This document shows, piece after piece, positions 15,701 to 27,260 of a stretch of DNA of 64,000 nt. This DNA comes from Pleodorina starrii (Eukaryota > Chlorophyta > Chlorophyceae > Chlamydomonadales > Volvocaceae). The translations under genes were made by a program, and so were the position numbers. The notes under the pieces are model-generated. The model worked only from the letters and a program-made list of their open reading frames with translations. It ran no database searches and was not told the origin of the DNA. The DNA is taken from the NCBI GenBank assembly GCA_030267565.1, contig BRXU01000001.1, forward strand, positions 8,768,501 to 8,832,500, in the 5' to 3' direction. How positions within the stretch are numbered: the first letter of the stretch is position 1; every line of letters begins with the position of its first letter.

Positions 15701-18540
15701 GGACGAGTATGCGGAGGCGCGCGGCATCTCCGTGCGCGACTTCCACCACAAGGTTCTCATCCTGCCTCCAAACTACACCGCCAACGTGCAAGGTGGGTGG
15801 GTGGGTGGGTGGGTGGGTGGGTGAGTGGGTGGCTGGCTGCCTGGCTGCCTGGCTGGGTGGGTGCGTGGGGCCGTGGGTGGGGCCAGCATCCCTCATCCCG
15901 GGTGAGTGAGTACGGGTGAGTGAGTACGGGTGAGTGAGTGAGTACCGGTGAGTGAGTGAGGCAGCTTTTCGCGCGTTGCATGGCATCGCACTGTCATGTA
16001 TACATAATGTGTATATATATGTGTGTGTATGTGTGTGAATCTAGAGATAAAATGCAAGGGAGACGCAGGCTGGGGAAGGAAATGCGCTCGGGGAATCGAG
16101 CCGCAGGCCCCGCCGCCGCCCAACCCCCACATCCCGCCGCCGTCCGTTCCAGCCTCCACACTCCTCCTGCGTCCATTCACACCTCCTTCCTGACCCCAGG
16201 GCCAACACCCCACATCACACACCCATACCCAGTTACCCACACCCCGTCCTCCCTCCCCCGCTGCCGTTCCCACAGACTGCCCCGGCATGGCCGGCCAGTC
16301 GTCCATCGGCTGGTGGTACAGCAGTGCAGCAGTCCCAAACCCCAACAATCCGTACGGCACGGGCCTTATCTGGCTGCCGACGCCGTCGTTGACTCGACTG
16401 GAGTTCTGGCTGCACGAGGCGGGGCACAACCTCAACCTGGCACACGCGGACATCCCCGGCGGCTGCGGCCTGTTCGACCAGTGTGATTCCACTTGCACCA
16501 TGGGGGCAGTGGGCGGACAGGGCATCCGCTGCTTCAACGCGCCACACAATTGGCAGGTAGGTGCGGTGGGTGTACGGGTGTAGCGCACTTGCCCTCGCCC
16601 CTGCCTCGGCTACCTGCCTCGCTTCCTTGCTCTACCGCTCCCCGCCCCGCACCTGGCTTCCTCCCCCCAGCCCCCTCCTACAAAAACCGATTGTGCACGC
16701 ACACACATGCACACGCACAGCCACATCCGTTTCTCTGCACTCTTTCCCCCCCTTTTTTTGCAATAAATCGGGGCCCGCGCGGGGTTTCGCCTTTTCCGCG
16801 CTCTTGAAGGAAAAGCTCAGGGCCCATCGAGTCACCCCCGCCGCTCCCCCTCTTTCCCCCCCACCCCCCCATCCTTGACACACACATACACACACACACA
16901 CATACACACACGCCCGCTCACAGCTAGGCTGGGGCCGGCCCTTCTGCTGGTACAACGCCAGTACGGACCTTCCCAGCGGCAAGTCCCTTGCCGTACAGCT
17001 CCCCGCCCAGATGTCCGCCCCCAACTCCTCCGTCGCCATCACGGACCTCCCTGGACTGCCCGCAAACCTGGCGCTGTACATGTCCGTACGAATCAACACG
17101 GTGTCGTACGACTTGCCGTTCGAAGCCTCCCTGGACGGCAAGCCCTTCCTGCTGCTGCACAGCTACCGGGGTACGGCCGAGACGCCGTACGGCCCGACGG
17201 TGCTGATGGGCATGGTGGGTCTTGGCGACGCCGTCGCACCCGGCAACGCCAGCGGACTTGTCGTACGCTTCACGGCCTGGCGGGACGGCGGCGGCGGCGG
17301 TGGCGGCGTGGCGTCGGCGGTGCTGTGCCGCCGCCGCGCCGCCAAGGAGCAGATATGTGGCGACGGATTGGATGACGACTGTGACGGCAAAGACGACGAG
17401 CTAGACACCGACTGCGTGGGCCGCCTCCCGGCGGCGCCGCGAACCGCCGCCCTGTACAAGAGCCCGCCGCCGCCGCCGCGGCCGTCACCGCCGTCGCCCC
17501 GTCCGCGCCCGCCGTCGCCACCGCCGCCGCCGCCGTCACCACCGTCGCCGCCGCCATCACCGCCGTCGCCGAAGCCGCCGCGGCCGCCGCCGTCGCCGCG
17601 GCCGTCACCGCCGGCGCCACGGCCGCCGCGGGCGCCCAAGAAGCCGCCGCTGGCGCCGCCGCCGCCACCGCCGCTCAAGCCATCGCCGCCGTCACCCGCG
17701 CCGTCGCCACCGTCGCCGTCTCCGCCCAAGCCACGCTCTCCGCCGCCGAAGCCAAGACCTCCGCCACCGCCGCTCAAGCCATCGCCGCCGTCACCCGCAC
17801 CGTCGCCACCGTCACCGCCACCGCCGCTCAAGCCATCGCCGCCGTCACCCGCGCCGTCGCCACCGTCGCCGCCACCGCCGCTCAAGCCATCGCCGCCGTC
17901 ACCCGCGCCGTCGCCACCGTCACCGTCACCGCCACCGCCGCTCAAGCCATCGCCGCCGTCACCCGCGCCGTCGCCACCGTCACCGCCACCGCCGCTCAAG
18001 CCATCGCCGCCGTCACCCGCGCCGTCGCCGTCGCCGCCCAAGCCACGCTCTCCGCCGCCGAAGCCAAGACCTCCGCCACCGCCACCGCCACCGCAGCTCA
18101 AGCCATCGCCGCCGTCACCCGCGCCGTCGCCACCGTCACCGCCACCGCCGCTCAAGCCATCGCCGCCGTCACCCGCGCCGTCGCCGCCGTCGCCGTCGCC
18201 GCCGCTCAAGCCATCGCCGCCGTCACCCGCGCCGTCGCCGTCGCCGCCCAAGCCACGCTCTCCGCCGCCCAAGCCAAGACCCCCGCCACCGCCACCGCCA
18301 CCGCAGCTCAAGCCATCGCCGCCGTCACCCGCACCGTCGCCACCGTCACCGCCGCTCAAGCCATCGCCGCCGTCACCCGCGCCGTCGCCACCGTCACCGC
18401 CATCGCCGCCGTCACCCGCGCCGTCGCCGTCGCCGCCCAAGCCACGCTCTCCGCCACCCAAGCCAAGACCCCCGCCACCGCCACCGCCACCGCCATCGCC
18501 ATCAGCCAGTAAGGTCCGTCGAATCCGTCGGACGCTGTGA
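12712..18540 (+). CDS. Secreted M11 (gametolysin/VMP-type) metalloprotease with Ser-Pro-rich tail
   Basis: Seven exons: 12712-12832, 13408-13478, 14351-14674, 15103-15186, 15555-15792, 16276-16556, 16924-18540 (TGA); GT/AG borders and phases all agree, giving 911 aa. Residues 1-29 are a signal peptide ([12 protein letters not shown] core), so the product is exported to the matrix. The zinc site is HEAGH at 326-330 with third His 336 ([11 protein letters not shown]), followed by a Met-turn candidate CTM at 353-355; this is the metzincin arrangement of peptidase family M11. Many NxS/T sites are visible. Residues 518-535 carry [12 protein letters not shown]...DTDC, a MopE-like putative metal-binding motif. 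From about 554 to 900 it is a (S)PP-rich region with repeated [16 protein letters not shown] units. Protease plus hydroxyproline-rich tail is the known Volvox VMP architecture, linked to matrix remodelling. Substrate unknown. Confidence 0.95.
13319..13370. repeat. (CCAA)n microsatellite
   Basis: In intron 1 of the metalloprotease gene, shortly before the acceptor of exon 2. Confidence 0.9.
13658..13686. repeat. (CTGA)n microsatellite
   Basis: Seven tetranucleotide units in intron 2 of the metalloprotease gene. Confidence 0.95.
14110..14278. repeat. (ACTC)n / (ATTC) tetranucleotide array
   Basis: About 40 units alternating ACTC and ATTC in intron 2; continues as CACG/CACT words to the exon 3 acceptor at 14350. 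Confidence 0.95.
14760..14930. repeat. Hexanucleotide-based minisatellite
   Basis: Units of CGCCCT, CACCTT and ATCCTT arranged in higher-order blocks in intron 3 of the metalloprotease gene. Confidence 0.9.
15793..15828. repeat. (GTGG)n array starting at a splice donor
   Basis: GTGGGTGGGTGGG begins exactly at the donor of exon 5 (exon ends at 15792). A second GTGAGTGAGTACGG repeat follows at 15900-15957 in the same intron. Confidence 0.9.
17461..18510 (+). repeat. Coding minisatellite of the Ser-Pro-rich domain
   Basis: In-frame repeats coding for [17 protein letters not shown] units with interspersed [16 protein letters not shown] blocks. The near identity of units at DNA level suggests recent unequal exchange. 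The opposite strand is also open over this stretch, which is a repeat artefact. Confidence 0.9.
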
Positions 18541-19887
18541 AATGGTACCTGGGGGTAGAATGGTGCCGGGGGCCCCATCTAAAGCTACCGTTGTGGGGTT
18601 GGGCCGGGCAGCGTGTACAGGGCGGGTTCTCCAGACTCCAAACCCCAAACTCCAAACCCCTCGGCTCCGAAGGCGCCGAAGGCGCCGACATGAGCAGCGG
18701 CTTGTGCGGGGGAGGTGGTTGATGTTGTTGTGGTGGTTGTGGTTATTACAGTGGGATCCATATCCATATCCAGATCTGGGTAAGGAGGTCATGAACTCAC
18801 GATGCGGGAAGGGAGGGAGGGAGGGAGGGAGGGAGGCGGGCCCAAGAAGGCCAAGGAGAGCCCCGGGGGGCGGGGGTCCTGGGTCGTTTGATGAACTGAT
18901 GAATCAACCGGTGTGTGTGTGTGGGTGTGTGTATGCGGGTGAGCGAGAGGCTGCACAGCGGTCCATGAGGCACGACACACCACACAGCGGAGGAGGAGGA
19001 GGAGGTGGGAGAGCACCGGAGGAGGCCGCGCGGGCCCACCACGGCTCACTAGCGTATTGCTGGGTTCTGGGTCCGTTCGCTAACGCCGTCTCCTTATTCT
19101 CCGCTGCGATTTTTCTTTTTACTCACCAGCGTAAACGGAAAACGCACGAACGAGGCAGCATCCTACCGGTACGTCGACCGGCCTTGCCTTGCTTCGAAGG
19201 CAGCTAAACACGCACACACGCCTAGGTCGCCGATGTACGAGTCCTGTATGCACAGTTGGATGTGCTACTACAGTACTGTCGTCGTAGTACTACAGTACTG
19301 TCGTACTGTCGTGTGAGCTAGTACGACGTCGTATTTTTCGGTGTGATTGTGACCGGCAGCCACTGCTGCCTGGGCGGCGGGGGGAGGGGCTAACGGAGGC
19401 GCCGATGAACTGCGTGTGAGAACTCGATCGAACCCAAAACGGAGGTACCGGCATGTCGCGCACCGATACGGCGCAATTGTACGGCACGTGCACGCGCATG
19501 CGACGCGACGCGTACGTGCGCATCTCATGCCCGGCTGGCCCCGTGTGGTCGTTCGGGGCACCCCCCTTTTTTTCCGTTCACCGCGTTTTCTTCACTTCGT
19601 GCGTGCGGATGGTTTCTTTTTTTCGAGCTTTTTCTTGCTTGAGCTCTCAATTTTCTACTTTCCTGTGAATGTTCGGTCATCTTTCCATTGTATTTTGAAT
19701 TTTGGAATCAGTTGGTGTCCAGCGATCGAGATCGTTCGTTGGGGAGGTGGGGTGGGGTGGGGAGGGGAGGGGATTCCTGAGAGGGGAGGAACGTGCAGAC
19801 GGACATGTGCAATTCGTTGCGCGTGCATCTCGGCGCGCCACACAGTGACTTTGGGAAAGCCTCGAAAGGGTTTCGGAGCTGCAGATT

Positions 19888-19891
<4 letters not shown>

Positions 19892-19972
<81 letters not shown>
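19892..19972. repeat. (GA)n microsatellite
   Basis: About 40 perfect AG units. Confidence 0.98.
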
Positions 19973-19975
<3 letters not shown>

Positions 19976-20854
19976 CGTGGTTGGCGGGCGCGGGCGCTGG
20001 GGCACCCCAGCGACAGGGTGGCTCGTGTCGTGCCCGGGCCGTAGGGTTGCCGGTGCGCGGCCCATTGGGTGATGTACTCTTCTGGCGCTGGGGCAAACAT
20101 ATACCGTGGGTACTCGCTCGTCGACGAACGCGCGTCACATACAGAGAGAATAATAATATGCCGTACGTGGTAGGCTTGTGCATGCGCGCTCTTGACAATA
20201 GTCTTACAATTCATTAGAGTCTACATTAGAGTATAATATTTATAAACAAAGAGGAAGTGCTGTTCAAATGCGACGTTGTACGGCACAAATACGATACCGG
20301 TACATTGACTGCGTGACGGGAAGGGCAGAGGAAGTACGGCGCATCCGCCCGCCACCCCCGGACGGATTTGCCACCTGTGCGCGCCGGAGTCACCCCCCGC
20401 GATGACCTACCGTATCTTTTATCTTTTACCCCCTCCCCCTGTTTATACGTGGATACCTCCCCTCTCAACCGGCTCCGGCCTATACGCGGATAGCGCCTCC
20501 CCCCCCCCCGCACGGCGACCACCTCCTCGCCCGTGTTGTTGGCGCCTGCGCCATGGCCCCCAACAGGTGGTGCTCTTGGGGACCGCCATCTTAGGTTCTC
20601 GGCCCCGCCACTCAACTGTCAATACCCAAGCTGTGTTCCATTCGATGCCATTCCATTCCATTTTTTGGTGGTGATAGGAAGGGCTGGGCTAGAAAGCAAG
20701 GGCCGCAAGGGTATTGTTGCTTTAGTAGGGTTTTACATTATTTTCAGGCGGACGCCTGGCTAGCGTTGTTGTTGTTGTGGTGGTGGTTGCAGTGACTTGG
20801 CTCCAGAACCAGACCCTAATAAGGCGAGTGGGGCAAAGCGGGTGCCGTGCGGTG

Positions 20855-20876
20855 AAATAGGGTTTTAGGGTTTAGC
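20855..20876 (+). repeat. Short telomere-type repeat
   Basis: AAATAGGGTTTTAGGGTTTA: three T(3-4)AGGG words in intergenic DNA. Confidence 0.6.
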
Positions 20877-21959
20877 TTCTGAAGTTGAGGCTGGCAAGCA
20901 ACACGTATGTGGTTTGTGCAGGCGGCCGAGTGCGTGGCTACATGTGCTGTATATGCTGCATGTGCTGCTCTTCTCTGCCCCACTAGGTTGCGTGAGCAGT
21001 CCGCTAGGCTGCCGTTCGTTGTCCGGTGATGCCCCTGCTGCACGGCGGCATGCATCATATCAACATCGTCAGCGCCATTCAGCGTCACTGCGGCTCTCCT
21101 AGTGGGTTGGCCATGTGGAAATATCGCAATAACAGGGCACGGGTTAGTGTTGTGTGGGTGCGAATGAATCATTTTGCAATCAGTTGAGGGACCGCCGGTG
21201 CGCATCACGCCGGGCGATGGACGATGATGATGATGATATTCTGTGAGGGGGTTCCAGAGGATGTGGATGAGTTTGCTGGAGAAATGCCGTACGTGTCGTA
21301 CAGGTCACGGCAGGTTCGTACAGTATTGGACAGGTGGAGGCCCGGGCCGACGGCCGAGGCCCGTATAAACATCGGTTCACGTGCAGGCCCACATCGGGCC
21401 CACATACACGTGCAGAGGTTCGCACTTTGAAGCCACTTCTGGCCTACTTGTAACCGAAAACCATTGGCCACATGCACCAACCCCGTTGTGTGTGTCCCTA
21501 TTACAGTGGGGGCTCCAGACGAAGACTCTCGCAGTCCCTCTCCGCTCTCCCACTCCCGCAGTCCCGTACAGCACCAGAACAAGCCACAGCACCCCATCCA
21601 CAGGGGGGCCCCCTCCCCCCGATGGCGGCCCGGAACCCCCTCCCCCCCCCGAGTCCCCGTCCCGCACCACCCCATCGGTCCAGCCAACAAATTGCGCACC
21701 CATCCACCCATCCATCCATCCACCCGTCCCTCCATCCACCCATCCCTCCATACACCCGTCCACCCAGCCAGGCGTGACGGGCGGCGCATTTTTGAGCATT
21801 CGCGTCGCGCCACTACTTACTCCAGGGCGTAGGGAGGTAGGGTATAGAGTCCAAAGGTACAACAGCAGACGGGCGATTCGGTCGGGGGGGCAACGAGGCA
21901 GGAGGCCGCCCTCTGCGCCCGGGCGTCACCCAGGGCCACTGACCCAGTGGGCTGGCAGC

Positions 21960-21982
21960 TGTCCGTCCGTCCGTCCGTCCAG
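21960..21982. repeat. (GTCC)n microsatellite
   Basis: Five tetranucleotide units in intergenic DNA. Confidence 0.9.
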
Positions 21983-22747
21983 CAATCCCGACCGTAACTG
22001 CCCCAACTGCCCCATTTCCTGCCGCATTTCCTGCCGCATTACCTGGGCAACCTAAAGTGAAGCACTTTTCAGACTGCGCCTCTGGTGCTTCGTTGCCCCG
22101 GCCCCAGCCCCAGCCCTTCAACCAGCGCCCCCAAGTTGCTGCGCAAGGATGCAAACCCCAAGGGAACTCGGCGCACAGTGGGGAAAGTGCAGTGGTGAGT
22201 TGACTCGTAGCGTGTGTGTGTGTGTGTGTGCGTATGTTGGTTACAAGGGTGGGGGTGCGTGCCCCGTGATACCGTACATGAACCAAAACCCAAGACGAGC
22301 CGGTGGGCCCAATGGGACTATAACGCCTAGAAGCACGATAAAGCCGCCAAAGCGAGGGAAACCCGCCCCCCCGCCTGCTTTTGCAGACGAATCCAGAAAC
22401 CAACAACAACCAGCATGACCAGCATGTTGATAGTACTGCAACGGGAGCTGCACCATTTCGACGAGCAACAGACGGTGGCTGGGGGCTGGCCCCACCGCCC
22501 CCATCCACTGCCGGCCGCAAAACACAAATGATTTGTAGCTGCATCGTCCCGCAGCTTCAAACACTTCAAACAGGCCTTTCGCAGGGTAGGGTAGTTATCC
22601 TCTCGGCGCCTTCCGGAGGCAGTACCTTTCGAGCGCCTCTGCTGTCGCAAACGGAAACCCCCATGCCCCGACAACCGTACAACGGAACATGATCAGTATC
22701 GTTAGCGGGCTCGGGCGCCATATGGAATGCACAGAGCCGCAGACACG

Positions 22748-22912
22748 CCGGGACGTGGGTGCCGCTTCTGGGGCTGGGACGTGGGTGCCGCGTTGGGGCT
22801 TCTGGGGCTGGGACGTGGGTGCGACACGCCGGGTTACACCGGCGACACCCCCAGCTTCTGGGGCTGGGACGTGGGTGCGACACGCCGGGACGTGGGTGCC
22901 GTTTCTGGGGCA
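22748..22912. repeat. Minisatellite with GGGACGTGGGTGC unit core
   Basis: Five copies of GGGACGTGGGTG separated by GACACGCCGG and CTTCTGGGGCT segments in shuffled order. Confidence 0.9.
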
Positions 22913-23194
22913 GCCGCTGGGCTCGCTCGCTCGCTCGGGAGAAAGAGCAAACGGCGAATCGCTCCCACAAGAACGCCGACGTTACATCACATCACATCAC
23001 ATCACACCCGTGTACCGACCGTCCTTGCGCGACGGGCGACCGAACCAAGTACGACGTACGACGTACGACATACACACACCCGCGATCGGCAGCGAGGGCA
23101 CGGTCAGGCGCGCCGCGCGCCATCTCATTTCTCCTCATCCCCACGCTCTCTACCCGACGAAACCCAAATGGCGTGTAACGCGCGTCCAAGGCGG

Positions 23195-23199
23195 TTACA
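23195..23199 (-). terminator. Candidate TGTAA polyadenylation word
   Basis: TGTAA on the minus strand (TTACA on plus), 287 bases past the stop of the minus-strand gene 23486-25772. A second one is at 22982-22986. TGTAA is the usual volvocine signal; which one is used is unknown. Confidence 0.35.
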
Positions 23200-23485
23200 C
23201 CACACACGCCGCGGCGGGCGCTTCCGGTGCAGCGGTTAGGACGAGCCCACCAGCAGGCAGCGAGGCAAGCACGCGCTCTTTTCCCTTTCCACTCCCTCCG
23301 CTCCGCTCCACCCTCGACGCGCAGGATCAGGGCAGCTGGGAGCACCAGGCAGTAGCACCAGACAGCCCACAGCAGGCAGCAGCTGCTGCACTGGCGTTGT
23401 CTCAACGGCCCCCCGACGGAAGCGCGGATTTCAGGCCTCAGGCCTCCGGCTTGTGGTGGGGTCTACAGAAGCCAGCCACACGCGT

Positions 23486-25772
23486 CTACCCGCAGTGATC
23501 GCAAGCCTTGGGCTTGTCGTGGGTGCCTGTCTTGTTGACGGCCGCGACACCCCAGGCGGGGTTCTTGGGGTCTGTGCCCGGCCAGGTGGGGCTGATGCGA
23601 CAGGCCTTGTTGCCGGCGTCCGTGTCCATGCCGTCGCAGCCGGGGAAGTTGTTGGTCATGGAGACCCATGGCTCGATGTCGCCCACAGTCACGGTGGAGG
23701 CGCGGTGACCGGGGATGCCGCCCGACGACATGCCCTACACGCGCATGCGAGGAGGTGCGCCGGCGAGCGAGCGAGCGAGTGAGTGAGTGGGTCCGTGTGG
23801 CCGCATGACGCATGATGCAGCTCCCCGCGGTTGTTCAGGATCAATTTTCTCGCCGCCGCCGCTAGGCTGCTGCTGCCGCCGTTCGCCGTGACGTCCCGGC
23901 CCGCAAACACAAAATCGAGTCGTTCAGGTGAGTACTGCTCCGTTCCACACACCCAAAGGCGCACCGCACACGTGCGTTTGTCGTACTGTCATCGTACTGC
24001 CAGTCGTACGTGTCATGTGTCGTACTCCCGGTGCTGCTCACCTGAACCTCCATCCGGATAGACAGGCCGCGAATGGGAAACTGCTTCCAGATGGCCTTGG
24101 CAAGGTCTCGGTTGAGGACCTCCCAGAAGGTGTCGCGGGCGACGCCCATGGCGCCCGCGGGCACAAACGCCAAGACGACCTTCTTCATGTCCTGGTAGTC
24201 AAACGTGCCTGCGTGGACACACGCGTCGGCGGTCGGTCGGTCGGTCGGTCGGTCGGCGCGACCCACCACTTCGGGTCGTTTACACGCACGAGTCGCTCTA
24301 CCTTCACACATTCACACCTTCACATTTTTACACCTTGACACCTTCACACCTGGCCACAAGGTCAGCCGGCGCAACCCAGGATGTGGTTGTGGAGGCGGTG
24401 TGCGCAGATGGAGGCAGTGCACGCAGACCGATACAGTTGGGTGGTTGGTTGGTTAATTGGTTGGTTGGTTGGCCGTTTGCGGCGACTTGCACCGTTGCAC
24501 GTGGGCGTCGGGCTTCTCGTGCACGAGGCGATTGAGCTGGCGATCGGTGGTGCGCCCCCTTGGCGGCTGTGCGCTGGCGGCGGGTGCGGGTGGGAGGTGT
24601 ACACACGGCCTCGCAAAGTCGCGGGCAACTCCACTGTCCACTCCACTCCACTCCCCGGCGGCGCCCCCTCCTCCCTTGGGCGCGAGGTCCCCGGGACGCA
24701 CCGCGGTCACCACGATGCACGACGCACGACGCGCAATCGCGCCACCGGTCGCACCACCATTGCGCGCAGAACCCAAAACCCAACCCGGTAACGCTTTTTT
24801 TAATCGGCAACACAGTCAACGTTACGGCAGTGACGTGGCCAGTGTGTCTCCGCTTCACCCGCCCTCACATCGCCCCTCGTTCCGCCCCTCAAACCCCGAG
24901 TCCCCGTCTCAAGGACGTCGCCCATCCCGAGTCCGACCCACGCACCACGCACCACGCACCCGACTCAGTCGTGTACGCGCTCATGATTTTTGGCGTGTAG
25001 TACCGAAACTTGACGAAAATGTTGACGCGGGCCCCTCGCTGGCGGTCTGTGTAAATGTTGCGCAACTCAAACTGCGGAGACGAGTCGGGCCCGAGGGGGA
25101 GGGTGCACGTTGTGTGTGAGTGTCTGTGGAGGGGGGTTCATCATTGAATGAGTCATCCAACAGTTCAAGGTTGGCAGGGGGGCGCGTCGGGGCGGTTCAA
25201 GTGCTGCTGCACAGGCCGGGAGGCGCGGGTACGGCAGCAAGGCAGCTCACGTCGCGAGGTATCCCGATGGACCATTGCATGGGGATTGGGGTGGGGATCT
25301 GGGGAGGGGTGTGTGGCCTAAGAGGGCGCACAGTCGCGGGAAGGTGGGCGTGCCCGCAGTAACTCCTGATACGGCGCCGTGCGACACGGTCGTTTCCGGC
25401 CGGGCTTCCTTCCCGGCGGAGGAAGTGGACAGCAGCCTACGAAGACCCGCTCGGTGGCCGCGAGGGAGCTCCAGTGCTGCGGTGCAATGTCGCAATCCCC
25501 GTACTCAATCACCCGAAAGCAGGGCAAAGTACCAAAGTTAGGCACGGTACCGTAGCAAGCGGAGCAACCCCCCAGCCTCGCGAAGGCTTGCGGCTCCCGA
25601 GCTGCAGTTGCCGGCGTACCTGAAAGTCCTCCGTTATTTCATCGGGGAAGGGCAGAATCTGGGCGTCGCGCTCGCAGGGGCCCCCCGTCGAGCAGAGATG
25701 GTACGATTGGCCAAACGGGAAAACGGCTGCAACAAGCAGCAAGGCTCCGAGAACGCAGTTGAACGAACGCAT
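23486..25772 (-). CDS. Small secreted protein of unknown family
   Basis: Model exons on the minus strand: 25772-25620, 25071-24960, 24208-24042, 23934-23893, 23734-23486 (TAG); about 240 aa. The first three exons join with consistent phases and good GT/AG borders. The end of exon 4 is uncertain: the open frame runs on to about 23818, but only a donor at GTCACG (after 23893) keeps phase with the last exon, and that donor is weak. Residues 1-24 form a signal peptide (CVLGALLLVAAV core). The mature part has LCSTGGPC, then a strand-rich RQRGARVNIFVKFRYYTPKI segment, a KKVVLAFVPAGAMGVARDTF segment and a Cys-containing tail with WPGTDPKNPAWGV, NKT and a final CDHCG. I do not recognise the family; no function is proposed beyond secretion. 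Confidence 0.65.
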
Positions 25773-26269
25773 GCTGATAGAACTGGTCAAACCCTGTCGG
25801 TATGAAAAGATGAAAAGAAAGGCACCCGACGGCGCTGTAACGACTGCATGAAGACACACTTTCTATAAAAGACGGCGTTGTTGGGCATGCCGCCGCATAT
25901 CAGTGTCGAATATGGCGCTGTTAAATGTTTTGCATTTCCCAGGATGCTCTGCCTCGTTGCGGGGACCGCCGGGCGAGTGTGACCGAGGGCAGGTCACTCA
26001 TGTCGCCGTGGCGCCCGCTTAGGAAAGCGGGGCCAGCGCACTTGGTGCTTTTTAATAACCCAGGAACTGCGGGATATTAGCAGGCGTACAGGCGTACCTT
26101 GTGGTTGGTCCCAGGTAGCTTTACTTAAATGCGAGCGTACGTAACCGCAGGCGAGAACATACCGCAGGCGAGAACAGATACAGCAAGATGTTGACAAGAC
26201 TGCCCTTCCCGATTTTGGCTCTGAATTGAAAGATTACAATATGTGTGTTTTGTCGTTTTAGCTTGCCTT
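25773..26269. other. 5' flank of the unknown secreted gene
   Basis: About 500 bp between that gene's start codon and the LINE 3' tail. Presumably holds the promoter; I see no clear TATA box in the right orientation and no other feature. Confidence 0.4.
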
Positions 26270-27249
26270 CCATGATGATGATGATGATGATGTTACAAGC
26301 TTCAACGAGCTCGTACGGCTCAAACGAACCCGGAGGCTCATGAACCGCTTCAGCCACGCAGAAAAGCATACGAAAACAAGAGAAACAGTAACCAAAGAAG
26401 CGATGTAACGTCAGGATACAGGAGAAGCACAGACGAATGGCATAACTTGAAAGATAGATGCCAAGCACAACTTTACGCAGAGATGCATTCTCGCCGTAAG
26501 CGGAACATTTCGAAAATAGCACTCGCAAGACCACGCTGGTCGTCAACTTGCATGACATCGTTAACACACGCACCAACGGGCACACCCAAATCCCAAAGCC
26601 TCTGCCGCGCAGACGCAAGCGCAGAGCACTCCAGCAGAAAATGCTTCTCATCCTCCACAGCACCATTAGAGCGACACGCCTTACACACACGAAGCTCCCT
26701 AGACCTACTGCTCTCGCTATTAATCGCTAAGTCAGACACACACAAACGAAAACGAAGTAAGGAACGGTGGTGCGCCGGCGGGATGTACCCCTCGAACTGC
26801 TTCGGTAACCCCATCCAGTGCTTGTAACGGCACATCTTAACACCAGGCTTCCTGCCGTCCGAAACGAAAGTGCCCGGGTCCACAGCCAACCTATCACTGC
26901 CCCAATCGTCGTTGACGCGACCCCTGAGGGTGTCCATCAGCGCCTCAACGTCAAGCCTGCACGCCGAAAAACGCCTAACCCTAGTGTCCATGTTACCCGC
27001 CGTCGCTTCTTCGCCCCAGTCGTGCCCTAAGAGGTTCAGAACCCGAATGACCTTGGAGCCCCAACCGTCTGCCTGCAGATCCGATTCCAAAGCCAAACGG
27101 ATCTCATGACGAAAAGCGCTGTGATACACGTTGCTAGTGTCCTCCACCAAACTGTTCCAAAAACGAAAAACGGATTCAGCCCAATGCAACTGTAGAGGCA
27201 TCTGCCCGAGCTCTCTAAACAACAACTGCAGGGGTGGAACGGCAGCTCC
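26270..27249 (-). pseudogene. 5'-truncated LINE copy (copy B)
   Basis: Minus-strand open frame ending at 26473 that matches the last ~260 aa of copy A closely (shared blocks such as FRELGQMPLQLHWAESVFRF, MCR.KHWMGLPKQFEGYIPP, CKACRS and DEKHFL.EC). Homology to copy A starts near 27249, so the element lost everything upstream, including the reverse transcriptase core. After the stop come a 3' UTR sharing GAGCTCGTACGGCTCAAACG (plus strand) with copy A and an (ATG)n tail at 26270-26293. Not able to move by itself. Confidence 0.9.
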
Positions 27250-27260
27250 ATGAGACCATG
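27247..27260. repeat. Target-site duplication, 3' side of LINE copy A
   Basis: TCCATGAGACCATG, identical to 30354-30367. It sits between the tail of copy A and the 5' end of copy B. Confidence 0.85.

Larger units (their letters stand above)
18541..23194. other. Intergenic between convergent genes
   Basis: Between the ends of the metalloprotease gene (+) and the unknown secreted gene (-). No exon series recognised. I saw no TGTAA word on the plus strand in the first ~1.7 kb, so the metalloprotease 3' end cannot be placed. Simple repeats include a duplicated GTACTACAGTACTGTCG word at 19262-19310 and (CATC)n at 21690-21770. Confidence 0.55.

Noticed and set aside
17163..18578. 471-codon open frame antisense to the metalloprotease tail
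   Set aside because: It is a Gly-Asp repeat produced by reading the Ser-Pro codons backwards; no start context, splice logic or domain.
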